DNA from: Syngnathus acus
Lineage: Eukaryota; Chordata; Actinopteri; Syngnathiformes; Syngnathidae
NCBI RefSeq assembly: GCF_901709675.1
Contig: NC_051101.1
Location: 8,452,501 to 8,516,500 of the forward strand
DNA: 64,000 nucleotides
Direction: 5' to 3'
The stretch's first letter is position 1, and each line of letters begins with the position of its first letter. This document shows, in pieces, positions 1 to 15,600 of this stretch. The notes beneath the pieces were generated by a model. The model was given only the letters and a program-made list of their open reading frames with translations, was not told where the DNA came from and searched no databases. A program made the translations under genes and the position numbers.

Positions 1-775
<775 letters not shown>

Positions 776-926
776 TTCTCCCGTCGATGATTCAGAGTCC
801 CTTGTTTGCTGCGCATGTGCCAACTCCATGACAACATCGTGATTCAGAGCCGTGTATAAATAACCAGGCAATGATTGGATAGGACTGATAATCGTTACAA
901 ATTCACCAAAACAGGATGCAAGAATC

Positions 927-969
927 AGATAGATATAGATATATATGTATAGATATATAGATAGATAGA
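927..969. repeat. GATA/TATA-rich simple repeat
   Basis: Imperfect AGAT and AT units over about 43 bp. Confidence 0.85.
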
Positions 970-972
970 CGG

Positions 973-3900
973 AGCAGTTAAGAGCTGAAAAATGCTTTTC
1001 ATGAAATGTCAATTTGAGCCGCAATCTGTTTAAACTGCGGCCCCATTCATATCCTGTTACTGTGTTTTATAACGTGTAAGAATTGCAGTCAACGAGACAG
1101 GCAACGACAATAACGGAACAGATCTGCTGAGACAGATGGCTTGTTAGGTGACGGTTCTGTTTACATCGAGTTGCTGAGGGATTATTAGTATTTGTGTGGG
1201 GATTTAAATCTCTGTGGAGCATGGTCCCAAACCTGTTGCTGTCTTTTAGTTCTTTGACTAAGTCTACTTGCCAGTAACGCACAATGCTCACTCATTTAGC
1301 AAATATTAATCTCAAAATAACTAAGGTTTACATTGTGGATTGCTTTCACAGCAACCTGTCATGAGCAATATATTCATTATTTAATGAGGATGTTGTCATA
1401 AAACTGGGACAAATTTGTCATGCTAATTAGACGACACATCTTGGTTGATGTCTCTAGGATTGAATTAAATTAAATCTTTTCTCGGGGTATCATCATTTTT
1501 TGTACATGTCTGTGTGATTAGGTTTTTTTGATCAGATTTTCATTGGAGAGTTTTCATAAATTATTATTATTATCGTTTTTATTATTATTATTATTATCTT
1601 TTATTGTGCCCACGTGTATGTATGAAAGAAGATTACTTTTAAATCCTCCCCCCTCCCCTCAGTTAGTTAATGAGCAAAAAATACTCATATTTTCTTGTGT
1701 GTTTCATTCCTTTATGATTTCACTTCTTTCTACACTGCACTATTGTATTTTTTAATAACACACAGATTTATAAAAATAGTCCAGTATCACTTTGTTATGG
1801 GGCTGAAACGAATTATTTGCATTACAGTTAATGTCGGTGGAAGACATTACTTCACTTTCTGAACCTTTTGAGTTACAAATGTGCTTGAGGTCTCACTGTA
1901 TTTTTAAGAATACTCATTCAATTCTCTGTCTTCCTGCTGGTCTGTCTGTCTCTCTCCTTTACTCTGTGTACAGTACATAGTGAGCATCTCAGTGTAGAGT
2001 GAGGCAGTTTCTATGGTGATATGAAAAGGTCACCTTCGGGGAACTCTGTGAGCGTGTGCAGAATACCAGTTGAATAATCAAGCTTTCTCTAATGACTGAT
2101 AACAGATCACAGCTCATTACAGGAAGAGAAAAAAAAAGATATGGCTTGGGGCTTGCAGAGGGATTATTAGCGTCTGAGCAAAGAAACAATTTGCACTGAA
2201 GGTATGCCTTCCTGGATTGTACTTGTTGTTGATAAAGCTTTATTGTGCTGGTCCATGTGAACCTAACAAGGATGTTATGCCTCAAACTGGTAAAATAAGA
2301 ACATTAAAATATTAATCTTCATAACACAAAACTAAGCAGATTGGCCTGACTTTTCACCAATCGTAAAAAGATGCTTAGCATCGGAAGGAAATAATTTTAT
2401 ACAAAACAACTTTATTTTCTATTCTGATTGACCATTTGATTCCATGTACATGTTTCTAAAAACATAATGTAATGACCTACGGCTGACAGAAAGTGATTAG
2501 CCTTACTCCGCTCAGGGAGTTTTTGGGAGCGATTGTTGAAACACAAAATTATACAAACAAAGCAGTAGGGAACCAAAGCTTCATTGGCAACATTGCTGAC
2601 ATCTACTGGACAACATGCCCTGCTCTGCTAATGAAGCAATGTTTCTTCTGAATAATTGTCATTTCACAATCTACGCAATTATTTAAACTGCACATTTTAA
2701 CTCTGAATCATATTTACTTTTGGGGGGTTTGTATCGTTTAGTCAAATCGATATTTTGATTGTTTACTGTGAAATGGCTTTTCGTCTTTATACATTGAAAA
2801 AAATCAAAAGTTAACCAAAGTGCATTGCAGTTGTTTCAATCACATCCACATTGTTTTGACTGCAGTTGCCCTTGCCACAACTCATGATAAATGAGATATA
2901 GGCCGAAGCTATCTATCCATCTGAAGAACCTTATCCTTGGCTATGGTGTCCATTCTTCATCTTATTGATTCTTTTGTCATTGTGCCAGAGCAGGAAACTC
3001 TTGACTTCCACAGTATTTCATATTCTACTGACCGGAGGGGATAAAATTGTGATGCTCCAATGGAAGTGATCATTTTATCAGGAAAAAGCTGTCAAAAGTT
3101 TGAGCTGTGCAGAAATTAAGCTGTTGTGACATTTACACTCTTTGCAGTTTCTATCATGCAACGAGCTTCTTTCTTTGTTGTTAATCTCTGTGGCAAAAAA
3201 TTAACAGAAATGATAATATAATTAATCATCATAGTATAGTATCGTATAACTAATTAAAAAGTACAGGAAACTGTTTAATTCAGCCTAATGATAGGAGGCA
3301 CTATACAAAAATTGACAAACAAAAACAGTCAAAATGATGCCCAGCCACTGCTTTATTTTAATGTTATCACTTTGAACATTTGCACTAAATTGTGGTTACT
3401 TTTAGATCTGTCGGGATGATGTATAGCTTTGAGCTGTAATATTCTGTGTTCAGCTCTCCAGGCACATTACTTATGAGAAACATTTAGCGGCAATAAATCA
3501 TGTTAAATCACACAACATTAACATAGAAGCACACATGTGCCTTCACCACAAACCAATCCAGGAGAGCCAGAGTGTAATGTGCACAGTCTGATTATTCATT
3601 GGTGATTTGCACTTTACGGTGCAGTATTGATGCAAAAATGTTTTTTACAAAAGATATATTATATGTGCTCCCACTTAGTAGTCGGAACATGGTAATTTGA
3701 TTAATGTTATGTTGGTAGAATTAGTGTTAAGCATCTTAAGCCATCCTTTTTCATCCATCTCAGGGAGCAGCCATTAGTGTCCTTTGCTGTCACACAATAT
3801 AGTATTATTATGTTCCAACTTTAACATGCTATTGTAGTCATTTAGCAACTGTTCTGGTTCAACTGTTAACTGTTTTATGAGCAGTGTTAGTGAGTAATGC

Positions 3901-4421
3901 ACACTACTTACACTTCCGGATTGAGTCAGTATTTATAGACAATGCAAATTCAGACTGGCTCATATAAACATGAATGCAGTTCCTGTTGGTAGAGTGTGCT
4001 TGACTTGCACATAATGCAGTCTTACAAAATCTTCATTTACTTTGGTTTGAATGAAACCTCCAACCCAGCAGTACCTCTGGTTCGTGCTGCTTTATGTTTT
4101 GCAGTTCCATCTGTCATTGATTTTACACCGCACCCCTGCCCATGCTCTCTCTCTTTTGTGGTTTTCATTTCTCTCTGTCCTCCTATCTCTGTAATTGGTA
4201 ATTTAAATGAAAAAGCTTCAAGCAGGGGATTAGAGTTGCATGTGTGCAAGTCTCCAAGGGATGCACTTAAGAACAAAAGCATCTGTAAGGGGGCCTTCCT
4301 TTGCTTTCTGTTACCGTGGATACGGGAGTGTCTGTAATCAAATTGTTGCCATGTCGACGACCGGTCGATATATTTCAAATAATTTGGAGTTTGGTGTTTT
4401 GTGTCACATAAATGTGTATTA

Positions 4422-4463
<42 letters not shown>

Positions 4464-6389
4464 GTGGTATCATTATTAAATCTGTGTGTTTCATTTGATA
4501 GGCAGACTGGCAAGCAACTGTCAGCACGTGGCAACAGCCAACCATGCTTCACTAGCTGCACCAGAGCAATTCCAATTAGACAAGGCTCACCATGCCAAGA
4601 GTCCCCCCTTTCTTCTCAATAGATGGGATGCCTGGGCTGCATCCTATGACACTAACAGTCATGACTAACTCCTCTCTCTTCCCTCATCTCTTCGTGCACC
4701 TTACAGGTATACTCGTGCTATCAAAAGAGTTGATTGCTTTTTTTTCTTACAGAAAGTTACTTAATAAAATATCAGGTGGAGCTACATTTAGAAATAGGTC
4801 AGATACGTATTGACACAAGATCAAAATAGGTTGTCCTGTATTGTGAAGGATTGCCACAATGTGGAAAAAGGCCAGAATTAATTCCTAAGACCTACATGTA
4901 ACAAAGTCAGGCTACAAATCGCATAGTCTCATTGTTAGATTGAGTAAATTTATAGCACCGTAGCTGATTGTTTCGTCCATGTATACCAAAAACAAACCGT
5001 GTTACATTCTTGTTACTCAATTTAAAAACATAGCGTGCCGCGGAATTGTTCGCCATTTTTTAAGACATACTTTAATTTAACTGGACGACTCACTCGATCA
5101 GACCTTCCAAGGATTTGCTTCCAGCAGCAGGGGTCTCTCAAATTGGAAAATTGGAGGTAAAATAAATCTAAGATTGCTTCCTTTCCTGTAGAGTCCCAAA
5201 CATAGCTGCAGGGGGGATATTAGGGAGGTGGCTGAGCACGAGAGCTAGATGAATAGAAGGCAGCAAGACCCAGAGACAGAAAGATAAATGGAAACAGGAC
5301 AAAAAAATAAAAGAACAAAAACACAGCGAAAGAATGAGATTTTTCTGGCAAGGTAGTGGACAATGAATGCTTTGAGCATTCACACAATTAGCGTCAAAGT
5401 CACTGACATTTATTTTTGTGCACAATAAGCTTAAGTCAACAGACTTAGAGGTCAAAAGTAGGTGTTTTGGGTGAAACCAACTTTTGTGCTACTTCTGGTT
5501 ACTAAAGTACAGGAGTGTTCAAAAAACATTTAGTATTGTATTTATAAGTATTTTTTTACAATTGTATTTTTTATTGGAACAACTTAATATTGATTCGTGA
5601 TTAAGTTCATTTCAACATTTTCTCCTTGTTGTGAAGGAAGTGGTGAATTAGCTGCCATCGTATTTAGTACACATGCATTTCTTGGTTCCCAGTTGCCTCA
5701 ACACGCTATATGAGTCGTGTCCCTTAGAGGCCACTCAGTATCGCGTTGCATTTAAAATATAAACATGTTATTTGCCTCTGGGTATAGAGAGCTGGTATAC
5801 CTGCAGGCAGTTTTACTCCCTGTCTCACATTGAAAAACACATCACTAGATTAGCATATCTCTCCCAGAAATAGGAAACCAGATGAGTGATGTTACTTAGT
5901 CTTGACTTACTGACTTAACTTTGTTCTATCTGCTGAATGCAATTCTCATCCTTATTCTCTTGGTGTCTGTCTGTGTAAGATGACAAGCATATCAACGGGA
6001 GCCTTTGCTAACACATCCACATGGAGATTATCTTCACTATTTGCACATAAACTGATCTGCACAGCAGACAATGCACACCAATAACGCTGCAAATGAAAGG
6101 CATTTGCCAATCAGTTTAAAATATTTGCTAACAGACACGAGCAATCACATAAGTCTGAGACAAAGAAACATTCTGTAACGCACAAAATAATATTCAGTTT
6201 ATCTGAATGGTTGATAGAGTAAAATATCACATCTACATAGGCACATGCATTTCACATGCACGGGCATCGTGATAAACATAATAACCAAATCTCTAGAAAT
6301 GTCACAGGTGTGTAGTACATCGGATAGAGTACCATGACATTTTATTCTCATTTTTGGAATTAGGGATTATCCAGATAACGATCACTAAA
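973..6389. other. Non-coding, AT-rich, with ATT repeats
   Basis: No gene supported. Holds an interrupted (TTA)n at 1561-1597 and a (TTA)n at 4417-4463. A purine-rich block lies at about 5200-5340. Short open frames here lack splice pairs, codon structure or recognisable motifs. Confidence 0.5.
4417..4463. repeat. (TTA)n microsatellite
   Basis: About 15 ATT/TTA units, nearly perfect. It creates an Asn-run frame on the minus strand and Tyr- and Leu-run frames on the plus strand, none of them genuine genes. Confidence 0.95.
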
Positions 6390-6646
6390 AAGACATTGCA
6401 TGGTGCAAACATCATATCAGCATGCTCGAGTTGTTCACAAGCAAGGATGGGGCGAGGTCCACCACTTTGTAAACAACTGCATGAGCAAATAGTCCAACAG
6501 TTTAAGAGCAATCGTTCTCAACGAACAATTGCGAGGAATTAAGGGACTGCATGAGTCCAGGATATCATCAAAAGATTCAGAGAATTTCGAGACTCAGGTG
6601 GTTTTGCATTAAAAACTGGCACTGGAACGCTGAGCCACTGTCAGGT
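6390..6646 (+). pseudogene. Tc1-like transposase fossil, N-terminal part (family A)
   Basis: From the ATG at 6447 the translation runs MGRGPPLCKQLHEQIVQQ, then FKSNRSQRTIARN. This is the N-terminal helix-turn-helix DNA-binding part of a Tc1-like transposase that I remember from teleost repeats. A lost base at about 6540 puts TAA in frame. The homology continues in another frame as DIIKRFREFRDSG, then jumps through an internal deletion to a short piece ending near 6646. There are at least one frameshift and one deletion. The catalytic DDE domain is absent, so it is dead. The 3' end of what appears to be the same family is at 46.2-46.5 kb. Confidence 0.75.
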
Positions 6647-9600
6647 ATGTAATAAACCCCATTAGATAAATGCATTCATGTAAACACTTTTGAGCACATG
6701 TACAATCAATAGTAATTATTAGCCAATAATTCCATCGGATATACGTTGACCCGAAATTGATGGATTTGTAACACTTCAACCTTTATTTGCACGCAATTGA
6801 TTTGACGATGAGAAAACATACTGTAGTAATCGTAGCATGTTTGGAGTATTTTTTGTGTCTTACTTCATTTCCTACTTTCCTTACTCCTCCTCTCCTTCCA
6901 ATTTACCTCACTGACTGATCCCCCACTTTCTTCAGATAATAAGATACTCCCATTGGTCTGTGAGACTCATTCCCGAGGCATCCATCACTCCCAGAGTCAC
7001 ATTACTGCCCTCTACAAGCACCAGGATGTTTTTCTCCTTAATTGTAGCTTTATATGTACCTCACCTCCTGTAATAATAAATGGTCTTGTCCTCCATTATG
7101 GCCATTAGGGAACTCACACTGAGAGTAGCACGCCGCCCACATTGAGGACAGCTTGTTTTGAATGAGTTGTTACGGCCAAGGCAGGAAAGAATGTCTCTTA
7201 CGTTTGAGACATGCGTATTTGACGACAGCACTGAATTGCTGGCCGTGTTTTTCACAAGCAATGTCTTTCCCTTCACAATGTCACAGCGAAGTAGAAACAG
7301 CAAGCTGGAAAGTTGACAAAGACTCCCTGGAGCAATGTTATTTGCAACCAGATGTCTCAAACCTGCAGCCAATCTTTATGGATGGGGATTTACTAGAAAC
7401 GAAAGTACCCAGTTTGGCCAGAAGATGTCCCTATATCACTATTGTATAGCAAAGATTGCTGGCATCCAAACCTAATCATCAATATGCAGCATTCCTGAAA
7501 AAAGGCATTTAAATTAGATGCCCCATAGGGCTTGAATAGAAAGGTAAATGCTGAATGACTGACTGCGTTAATGCTTTTATCCCTCTAGCATTTATATGCC
7601 GTTGGCACTACAAATATCTTGACTTCGGTAACTATAAAAGTTATGGGAATAGAATGCTGTATATATTTACCAATCCAGCAGATAGTCTAGGTTTGTCACT
7701 ATTTTTGAAGATCTCAAAACACCATTATTTACTTTCTAATAATGTGTTGTGTGAACAAAGAGTCTCAGGTTTGACGTCAGTAAACAGTTGCACTTGAGCA
7801 AGGCAGCTCCCCTCTCTACTCCACTGCGGCACAAATGATGTACACTTGCTGGTGAAGTGAGTGTAGAAAACGGATGATGTCATCTTCTCTTGAGAAGCAC
7901 TGACTCCTGCAGTTGGCACAGATGTGGCATGTTGCCTGCCACATGATCACACCATTTCAGAAACTACTGACTGAAAATAGACAGAACAGATTTTTTTTTT
8001 TAGGGGCTTATAGCAAGTCACATTAATAAATACAAAAAAAACATTGTGATATTTAATCACTGCTATATTCGCTTAACTCATGAAAAGACCTTCTCCTCCT
8101 CTTTTTATTGTGAAACAAATTATAGTTAAATAATAATCATCTTATCACATCATATGATTGTTATATTGTAGATTGTTGAAATATTTTAGTGTAACGATGG
8201 CACAACCACACTTAAACAAAGAAGTGCTCCATATTTGCTGATTCAGCGATAGGAGACCATCTGGCACGCACTCACAAAGCAGCTGAGGGCCATTCACTGC
8301 CTAGCATTCTCATTCACGTTGCTGCAGAATTCGAAAAATTGTAAACACATTGGTGGTCTAAATGTTTTTGCATTGGTGGGAGGGTGTTTTTTTCCCAATG
8401 GATTTATGTATGGCTTTTTAATATTAATGTTTTTAAAGGGCATTGAAGATCCTTATTCTACATCTGACATGAATATGGTGTTTGTCCACTGACTTAATTT
8501 TGGCGGGCTGAGTTCCTATTTGGTTCCTTTGCTTGTGGGTTGCTTTTTTTTTTTCATGGTGGGTGGGGCTCTTTTCTGGAGGTCCATACCTGCAAGTAAT
8601 CCGCAATCAACTGGCTGTCAGACCTGCACGCAGATGGTTCGGGCTCTCACAGTGGTATGTCTACTAACCCAATAATGTAAACTTATGTGTTTTGGAGTGT
8701 ATCATTGTTTGATGTTTTGTTCTCGTCACCAATGTCTCCACAATATTTGCTGTCGCTTCTTGCTTGCATTGAATCACTCCTGGACCCAGTTTGGGTCCCC
8801 CTCTTGAACCCAGTAATCCCACCTAAAAATAAAAGTAGATCACTGGTAAAATAGCGACTCTCTGAGAGCATTCTTATCAAATATATTCAAAACATTTTAT
8901 CTTTTTTTCCTAGAAGTGTAGTCTTCTATCAGTCTAATCAATCAAGTGAAACAAAACATTAGATCTACAACAATAACTGAATGAATAACTCCCAATTGCT
9001 TTTATATATACACATACCAATATTATGGGACTTTTTTGTATTTGAATTATGCTGATGGTATTTCGTGGATGTTTGCTACCTGTGGGTTGTCTAGGACTGT
9101 TTATTTTTAATTACAAATAAAAGACAACAAGCACAGCAGACGATTATTGGCATCCTCCACACATAGTGTGCTTTATCCTATCTTCCAATAACTGTATTTA
9201 TTTATTTATTTTTCGGCATGCTGGGACATTCAATCTATTTTTCAGATGTCTGCTGTCATGTAGTATGTGACTATTTGTGCCTGAAATCAACAGGCCAATT
9301 TACAGACGGTGACACAAGAAACGGACATGGGAATCATTACAGACAGATTCATAAATATCAGCTGCTCTGTTTCTTTTAATGGTCAGGAGTCAGAAGTTTA
9401 CGGTCCCTGAGCTAAAAGACTCAAGGATAGATCAATGTCAGTCGTCGGGGGGAATGAAAGCCAGTCTGGTGGAAAAGGGTGGGGGAACAGGAAGGAGCTT
9501 CAGGCACTGAAAAGTCATATCATAAAGTCGTCAGGGTGGGCTATGGTGGTTTCAAATCATGAATTCTTTAATGTACTAAGTCCAAATGGTCCCCTGTGCC

Positions 9601-12600
9601 CCCACAGTGCCTTGCCTGGCACTCTGAAAATAATTGAGGACTTGAGCAAGAGAAAAAGGAGGGGTGACACAGAGATCAGGATGTAGACTGTGAGGGAATG
9701 AATGGATAACAAAAGGAGCGAGAGAGACCATGCTCTTTACAAAAATTACCTTAGATCTACACTTACAATGCTCTCTTGTGACACAGGGGGTCATGGTTTG
9801 TTCAAACCTCCTGCCCCTGTATTATCTGTACTGATGATGAAGGTCCGGTGGAGGGAGAAGATGTAATCTCGTGGCATTTCAAGGGATAGACCTCAGAGAA
9901 TTACTTCTTTCATTGGAGGTCATTAATCGCTCTGTCCAATCAGCTCGCTCGTAGATCAATACCACAGACCTGTGCTGGAAAATTAAGGCATGAGAAGTGA
10001 TTCTAGAGTATAAAACATGTAGTAAAGGTTTCCCATCAGCAACTTTACAGATGGTGGAGTGAATGAGTCAGAGTTGGTCCCAATCTTTGTTTTTTAGTGA
10101 TGAAAAAGTCAATAGCGTATGGTCAGTGATAGAGCTCACGGGGTTTCTTTTAATAGATATTTAATATTCAACTCAGAGCAGCAATTCAATTTTAATTATG
10201 TCATGAACATAATCCCAGAGTGCTTTTTAAACTCAGTTATTCAGAAGCAAGGATAGGGCCATCAACAGCGTGTGAAAATGTTAAAAAAGTTTAAGAACTT
10301 TCCTCAATGTACAGTTGCAAGTCATTTAGAGATTTCATCATCTATGATCCGTGTTATAACCTGGAAAAACATTCCCATCTCAAGCAGCACAACATTGTGT
10401 GACGGATATTGCCATGTGGGCTCAGGAATGATGTAGAATACTATAATAATGGCAAACTTTGATTGCTGTGTTTTAAAATGGCAAATACGTCTTTCCACGC
10501 CTAGTACCAATATTTTAGATCTGTTGTGATAACGTACATCTCCTGCAAGGTTACTTTCCTTATGGCACAATTGTGATTAAACAGTACAGTGGCATATTTC
10601 TACTGTGGACACGTACGTCTGAAAGTAAGGTGAAAACCTGGAAGTACCTGTTATTTGGGAACCTTACTAGTTGTCGTCTTTGATGTCTCAGTTCAATGAC
10701 TATTGGACTCTCTCTCTCTCTCCTGGTTGAGTATTCATTAGAAGTTCTCATTCAGTAGTTGAAAAGAATTTGAGCTTTTACAAAGCCCATTAAAGGTCAA
10801 ATGTCACCAATTTAACTGTGCAAGGCTTATAAAAGAAGTCATGCATGCCACTGATGTTCATTGCCTTTCCAGTCTTTGTAATGGGCTGCATGCACACTGC
10901 TGAGTGTACAGTACTGTACGACTTTAAATGAACCAGCAGTTTGTCTCAGATTGTTTGATTACAATGTGGAGGTAGTTATTTTTTTGTTTTTTTTTGTTTT
11001 AGACTTCCAGCCTAGTGATTTTTAAAGGTGATATCCTGCGAAATTAAATATATTAAGCCCAATACCAATTTCTTGAAACAACAGCAGCCCATATACACTT
11101 ACCCTGTCTGTTCAGCATGAGGGGACAAATAACCCACATCAGCACGCCTCCCAACATAGCCACGAGGGGAGGAAGTGAAAGCGGGATTGGGTTATTCCAA
11201 AGATGAATGTGCCTTACAGCTTTTGGGCACAACACAAAGCCAGCGAAAGGGAACATCGGCATCATTTGATGAGGCATTCCAAATGTCTCAGGGGGACCGA
11301 ATTGCCACAGGCTAAATGACAAATATATGTTGTCGGTGGTGGAGAGTGATTCTGCTGGCTGCCCTCAGGTGCTCTGTGGCTGCCAGCACTCTTCTATTTG
11401 TCCTTGAAGATGTTGGCTGAAAATGTTGTCATCTGCTCGGCTTGCCTCTTTTGTTCCTGCTTTATTGTGTGTACAGTATCTACTTCCAATTGCTTTACTC
11501 TCTGTGCAGGGGATCTTGCAATGTTCTATTAAATTCACACCCATATGTAGCTTTATATGTACAGTATATGTTTTTTGTTTTTACCTTTATTGTTTGTATT
11601 TCTATTAGATTTGTGCTAGTATTTCATGGATTTTATTTCCTCAGGCAATTACTATGGTGACAGTTTTAGTTGTGGCATAAATACAAACAGGAACTATCCA
11701 AAGTAGAGTGCAAGGCTTCCGGAAGTGTTAACATAGCTTAGGAAAAAAATATCATCAAAAAGGCAGCTTTGTTCGGTGAAAAGGGGAAATCATGTAAAAA
11801 TATATTTTCAAAAGTGTGTTCAGTGCAACATTCTACTGCCACTTACTGCTAAAAAAAATTTACGTCAAAGAGCCAACGTCACATGACCAAACCCAGAAAA
11901 CAGATGAGCCATGTAAAACATATCACTCCTGCTGAAATGGGGTAATGACTGCTTAGGAAACCAGTGGAAATTCGACATGTTGAAGAACAGCCCCCTGAGG
12001 GGGACAAGGGTGGCTGAGCCACTTGACTAGAGCTTTCACTTATGATAGAACTTTTATGGGTTCCCCCTCCCGCTCACAGAAAAAAAAGAAGTTACGTGAA
12101 TAGTAAATTAACGTGAAATTCACTATAAGGCATAGTAGTAGGGCCAAATTTTGAGTTGAATTGACTCAAAATAGACTATTTGGTGTGTTTTTATAATATA
12201 AATAAATTTGCACTTTGGTGCAAAAGATTATCGTAACATATGATAGTCCCACTTGTATAAATATATCAATCCAAAAGGCCCAACACTGTTTAACTGCTAA
12301 TCATTTATATCTTTTTGAGTGTGCTGAAATTATTTAACAGAATGCCTGACGGCACCACGCAAGTCCTCAAAAGCGTTTTAAATAATAAATATTCTTATGA
12401 CAATTTCAGAATAACATATTACAGTTTCAATCTTATATTTTCATCACGCGTGCCTTGCTCTTACACCATGTTAGACATTGCTCCCATTTAAAAGTTAAAA
12501 GTGTAAAAGACTCACACTTACAACAAGCATGGAGATGAATAATTCTATGTGGGTAGGCATTTGATTTTTTTTTCTACCTACAGTATATGCTTGAATTATT

Positions 12601-15600
12601 GATATAAGACACAAATAATTTCTTCCCTGTGCACAATGTGTATTATCTATGCTTATGCCTAAAGACAAAACAACATGGTAAAAACCTCCATCAGAGGGTG
12701 AGCGATGGAGTTTGAATATTTGCAGTCACTTAATGACATTTCCATTCTGTGTGCTTGTCAGAAATAACAAAGCCTCACATTTACCCTCCGCATCTGCTTA
12801 AGTCTCTTTCCTCCTCCCCGTGCCCCAAGTGGCTCAGAAATCCTACTTTATAGCAGAGAGGTGTCAGAATTTTAAACAGGCCCTGTCTTTATCCCCCGCT
12901 TCCCCGAGCTCTTTCCTTTTAATTCCTCGAAGACTAGGCCGCGGTCGCCTTTTAACCCTCATCGTTTCCTCTGCTAGAATAATGTTGGGTTGGTGGATGA
13001 AGTGGGGCAGTGGGGCTGTAGAAAGTGGAGAGGGGAAAGGGGAGATATGGATGTTCTGCACTGAGGGAAGATAGGGTTAAAATGCGAGGAAATACAGCGG
13101 TGGGGAAGAAAACTGATTGAAAAAAATGTTAATCGACTTGCAAACACAAAAAGGAAAGGATTGAGCAGGCTGTTTTTTAATTTTTTAGGGATGGGAAGCT
13201 GAGTAGCTATTTATCACACTCCACTGTGAAAAGGGGATTTGGGTAGTGGAGGGTGTTTATCTCGTGTCAGAAAACTTGCTGACAAAGCGGAATCCACACA
13301 CATTGATATCAAGTACCTACTCCAATGGGAAGAGTTTATAATTAACTTTCTTTAAATCTTAAACCATAAGCAGAATAAGAGATTATTGGACTAAATACAA
13401 TTGCTTAACATGTCTTCATTTTTATGGAAGATAGGCAGTTGCAGTATTCATGTTGACTGTTTTTTTCCCCCTTTAAATGTACTCACAAGATTGGACCTTA
13501 AAATTAAACAATTCCTAAAGTTTCACATCGGGAGAAGATATTCTGCCAAGACGAACTGTGAAATGCATGAAAACTTTATCAAATATAGGACATTTATTTG
13601 CTTTTTAAATCAGACCAGGACTAAAGGGTATTAAATTGGGAGAAGTCTCAAAATGAATTGTCTTTAAATGATATTCTGCTGTATGAGTAATTGCCTGAAA
13701 TTCACTCCCCTTTGAGTCAATCTCATGTGTGAAGTCAACGCTGTTAATTAGACCTATTTTCATGTTCAAGGAACCAGCTGAGCCTCCTCTGTTCTCTTTT
13801 TCGTCCTTTCGTGCTCACTCGCTTTCTCTCTGGCATTTGCACTTAATTACTGAGGGACTGCTGTCTGCCACAGCGAGGCATTGCAAAGAAATGTAATGTT
13901 ATTAGCAAGCACACACAAAAAACTAAATTAATCTTAAGGAAAGTAGTAACTAGAGTATTGCATCACATATTATATTTTTCTAGGTATTGTGGTGTAGTTG
14001 CAAAAATCGGTAATTGGTTGTGTTGGTTATTTATGCTTTCAGACACTACATGGTAAAAAAGCATCCTGATCATGATGAGCTGCAACAATGAAGCTTTCTA
14101 CATACAAATATTTGTTAATCAATCCAAATTCTGTAAAATATCATAGTTAATAACATCACATTTGTTAGAGAAACATTAAAAGTATTGTTTTAATTGAAAG
14201 GATGTAAATAGAATGGGCATAGTGGAAGTTGCCATAAGGCACACAGTATCACCTACTGGGTGTTGAAAATTGGATTCTCACCACAGTGGTTGGTTCCGTT
14301 TGTTGTTCAGTGCAGTGTGGATATTGAGTGTGAAGATAAAATACATGTGCACAGACACGCACACACATACTCAGGTTTTGACACTTTTGATTGCATTTGA
14401 CACCACAGTCCACGGGACATGAAAATGTGGAAATTACCCATTGATTAAAGATCTCAATGAGTTCTTTATATATGACTTGAATCGTTGTACTGATCGCTTT
14501 TATTCATTTAGTTTCCTCCAAGGGATTAAATTTCTTACTTCAGACACATGTAATTATTTCAAGAAACAGCTGTTTGAGTCCCAATGATTAATCTTTGATT
14601 ATTTTTTTTTATCCTAAGAAAAAGAGCCTGCAGAGATACAGTGAAGCCACGGAAGTCAAACAGGCCCCTAATTTTACAAACAAACTGATCATTGGTTGTG
14701 GATACTCTCTGACTTCCTCACTGTTTTGTGTCACTGGAGTTGTCCGTGCACAGCCCCAATCAGTCTAAGGGAGGCAATAACCCTGAAGATTGGTGTATTA
14801 TTGAACATTACCAAGACAACACTGCTCAAATGTTTTGCTTTTTCAGTAAAAGAAAAAAGAAAGTGGACCATCTTTGTCAACTAGAGCATTTAAAGCTGAA
14901 ATTACATTTCCAAATGCTTGGAATCTTGATTTATTATTTGATCTCTTTATAGCCCTGCAGTTTATGACCTTGGCATACAATTAAACTGCTTTTTCTTCCT
15001 TTAATATGTGACCTTTTCACGCCAAAGTGTTCATTGGTGTTTTGATGCTCAAGCTACGTATATTCTAGAATAATAATGGTCACATTAAATGACTGGAAAA
15101 GAGTAAGACTGCCATAACTATGTCATATTTTTTATGTGTTAGTGTTCTTCTCATTATGCAGTTATCAGTCATGGTGTTGCTCCTCCGTTAATGCATGGAT
15201 TATGGTCTATGGTTGTGATGCCTTGCATGCATGAACATTGACTTCAAGCGCTTTGATTGTAGTTGAAATGAATAAACATTTGCCAGTTTATTCCATAGAC
15301 TGCAAATGCAATAAATCTGTGTACGGGTTAGTAGTATTTTTTTCCACTCATCGTGTTCCCTGTAGCAGCAATTCATCCATTTAAGATTTCTCTTCTCTGA
15401 CGCATTACTTCCTGTTCATTCTCTTTGGTTTCTAAGTTTGTTCAACAATTATCAGATCAATTTAGTAGGATGTGCATGATTGTCTTAATTTTCCTGACCT
15501 TTTGAATGGACAGTCAAAGCATTGAATGAGATTAAACATCCAGGTACTTGTGAAGTATCTGTGTCCCAGGCATCAAATTGTAATTCTAGATTTTTTCTTC

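Noticed and set aside
4037-4622. Overlapping frames on both strands with Asn, Tyr or Leu runs
   Set aside because: The runs are the (TTA)n repeat; the rest has no splice pair or recognisable domain.
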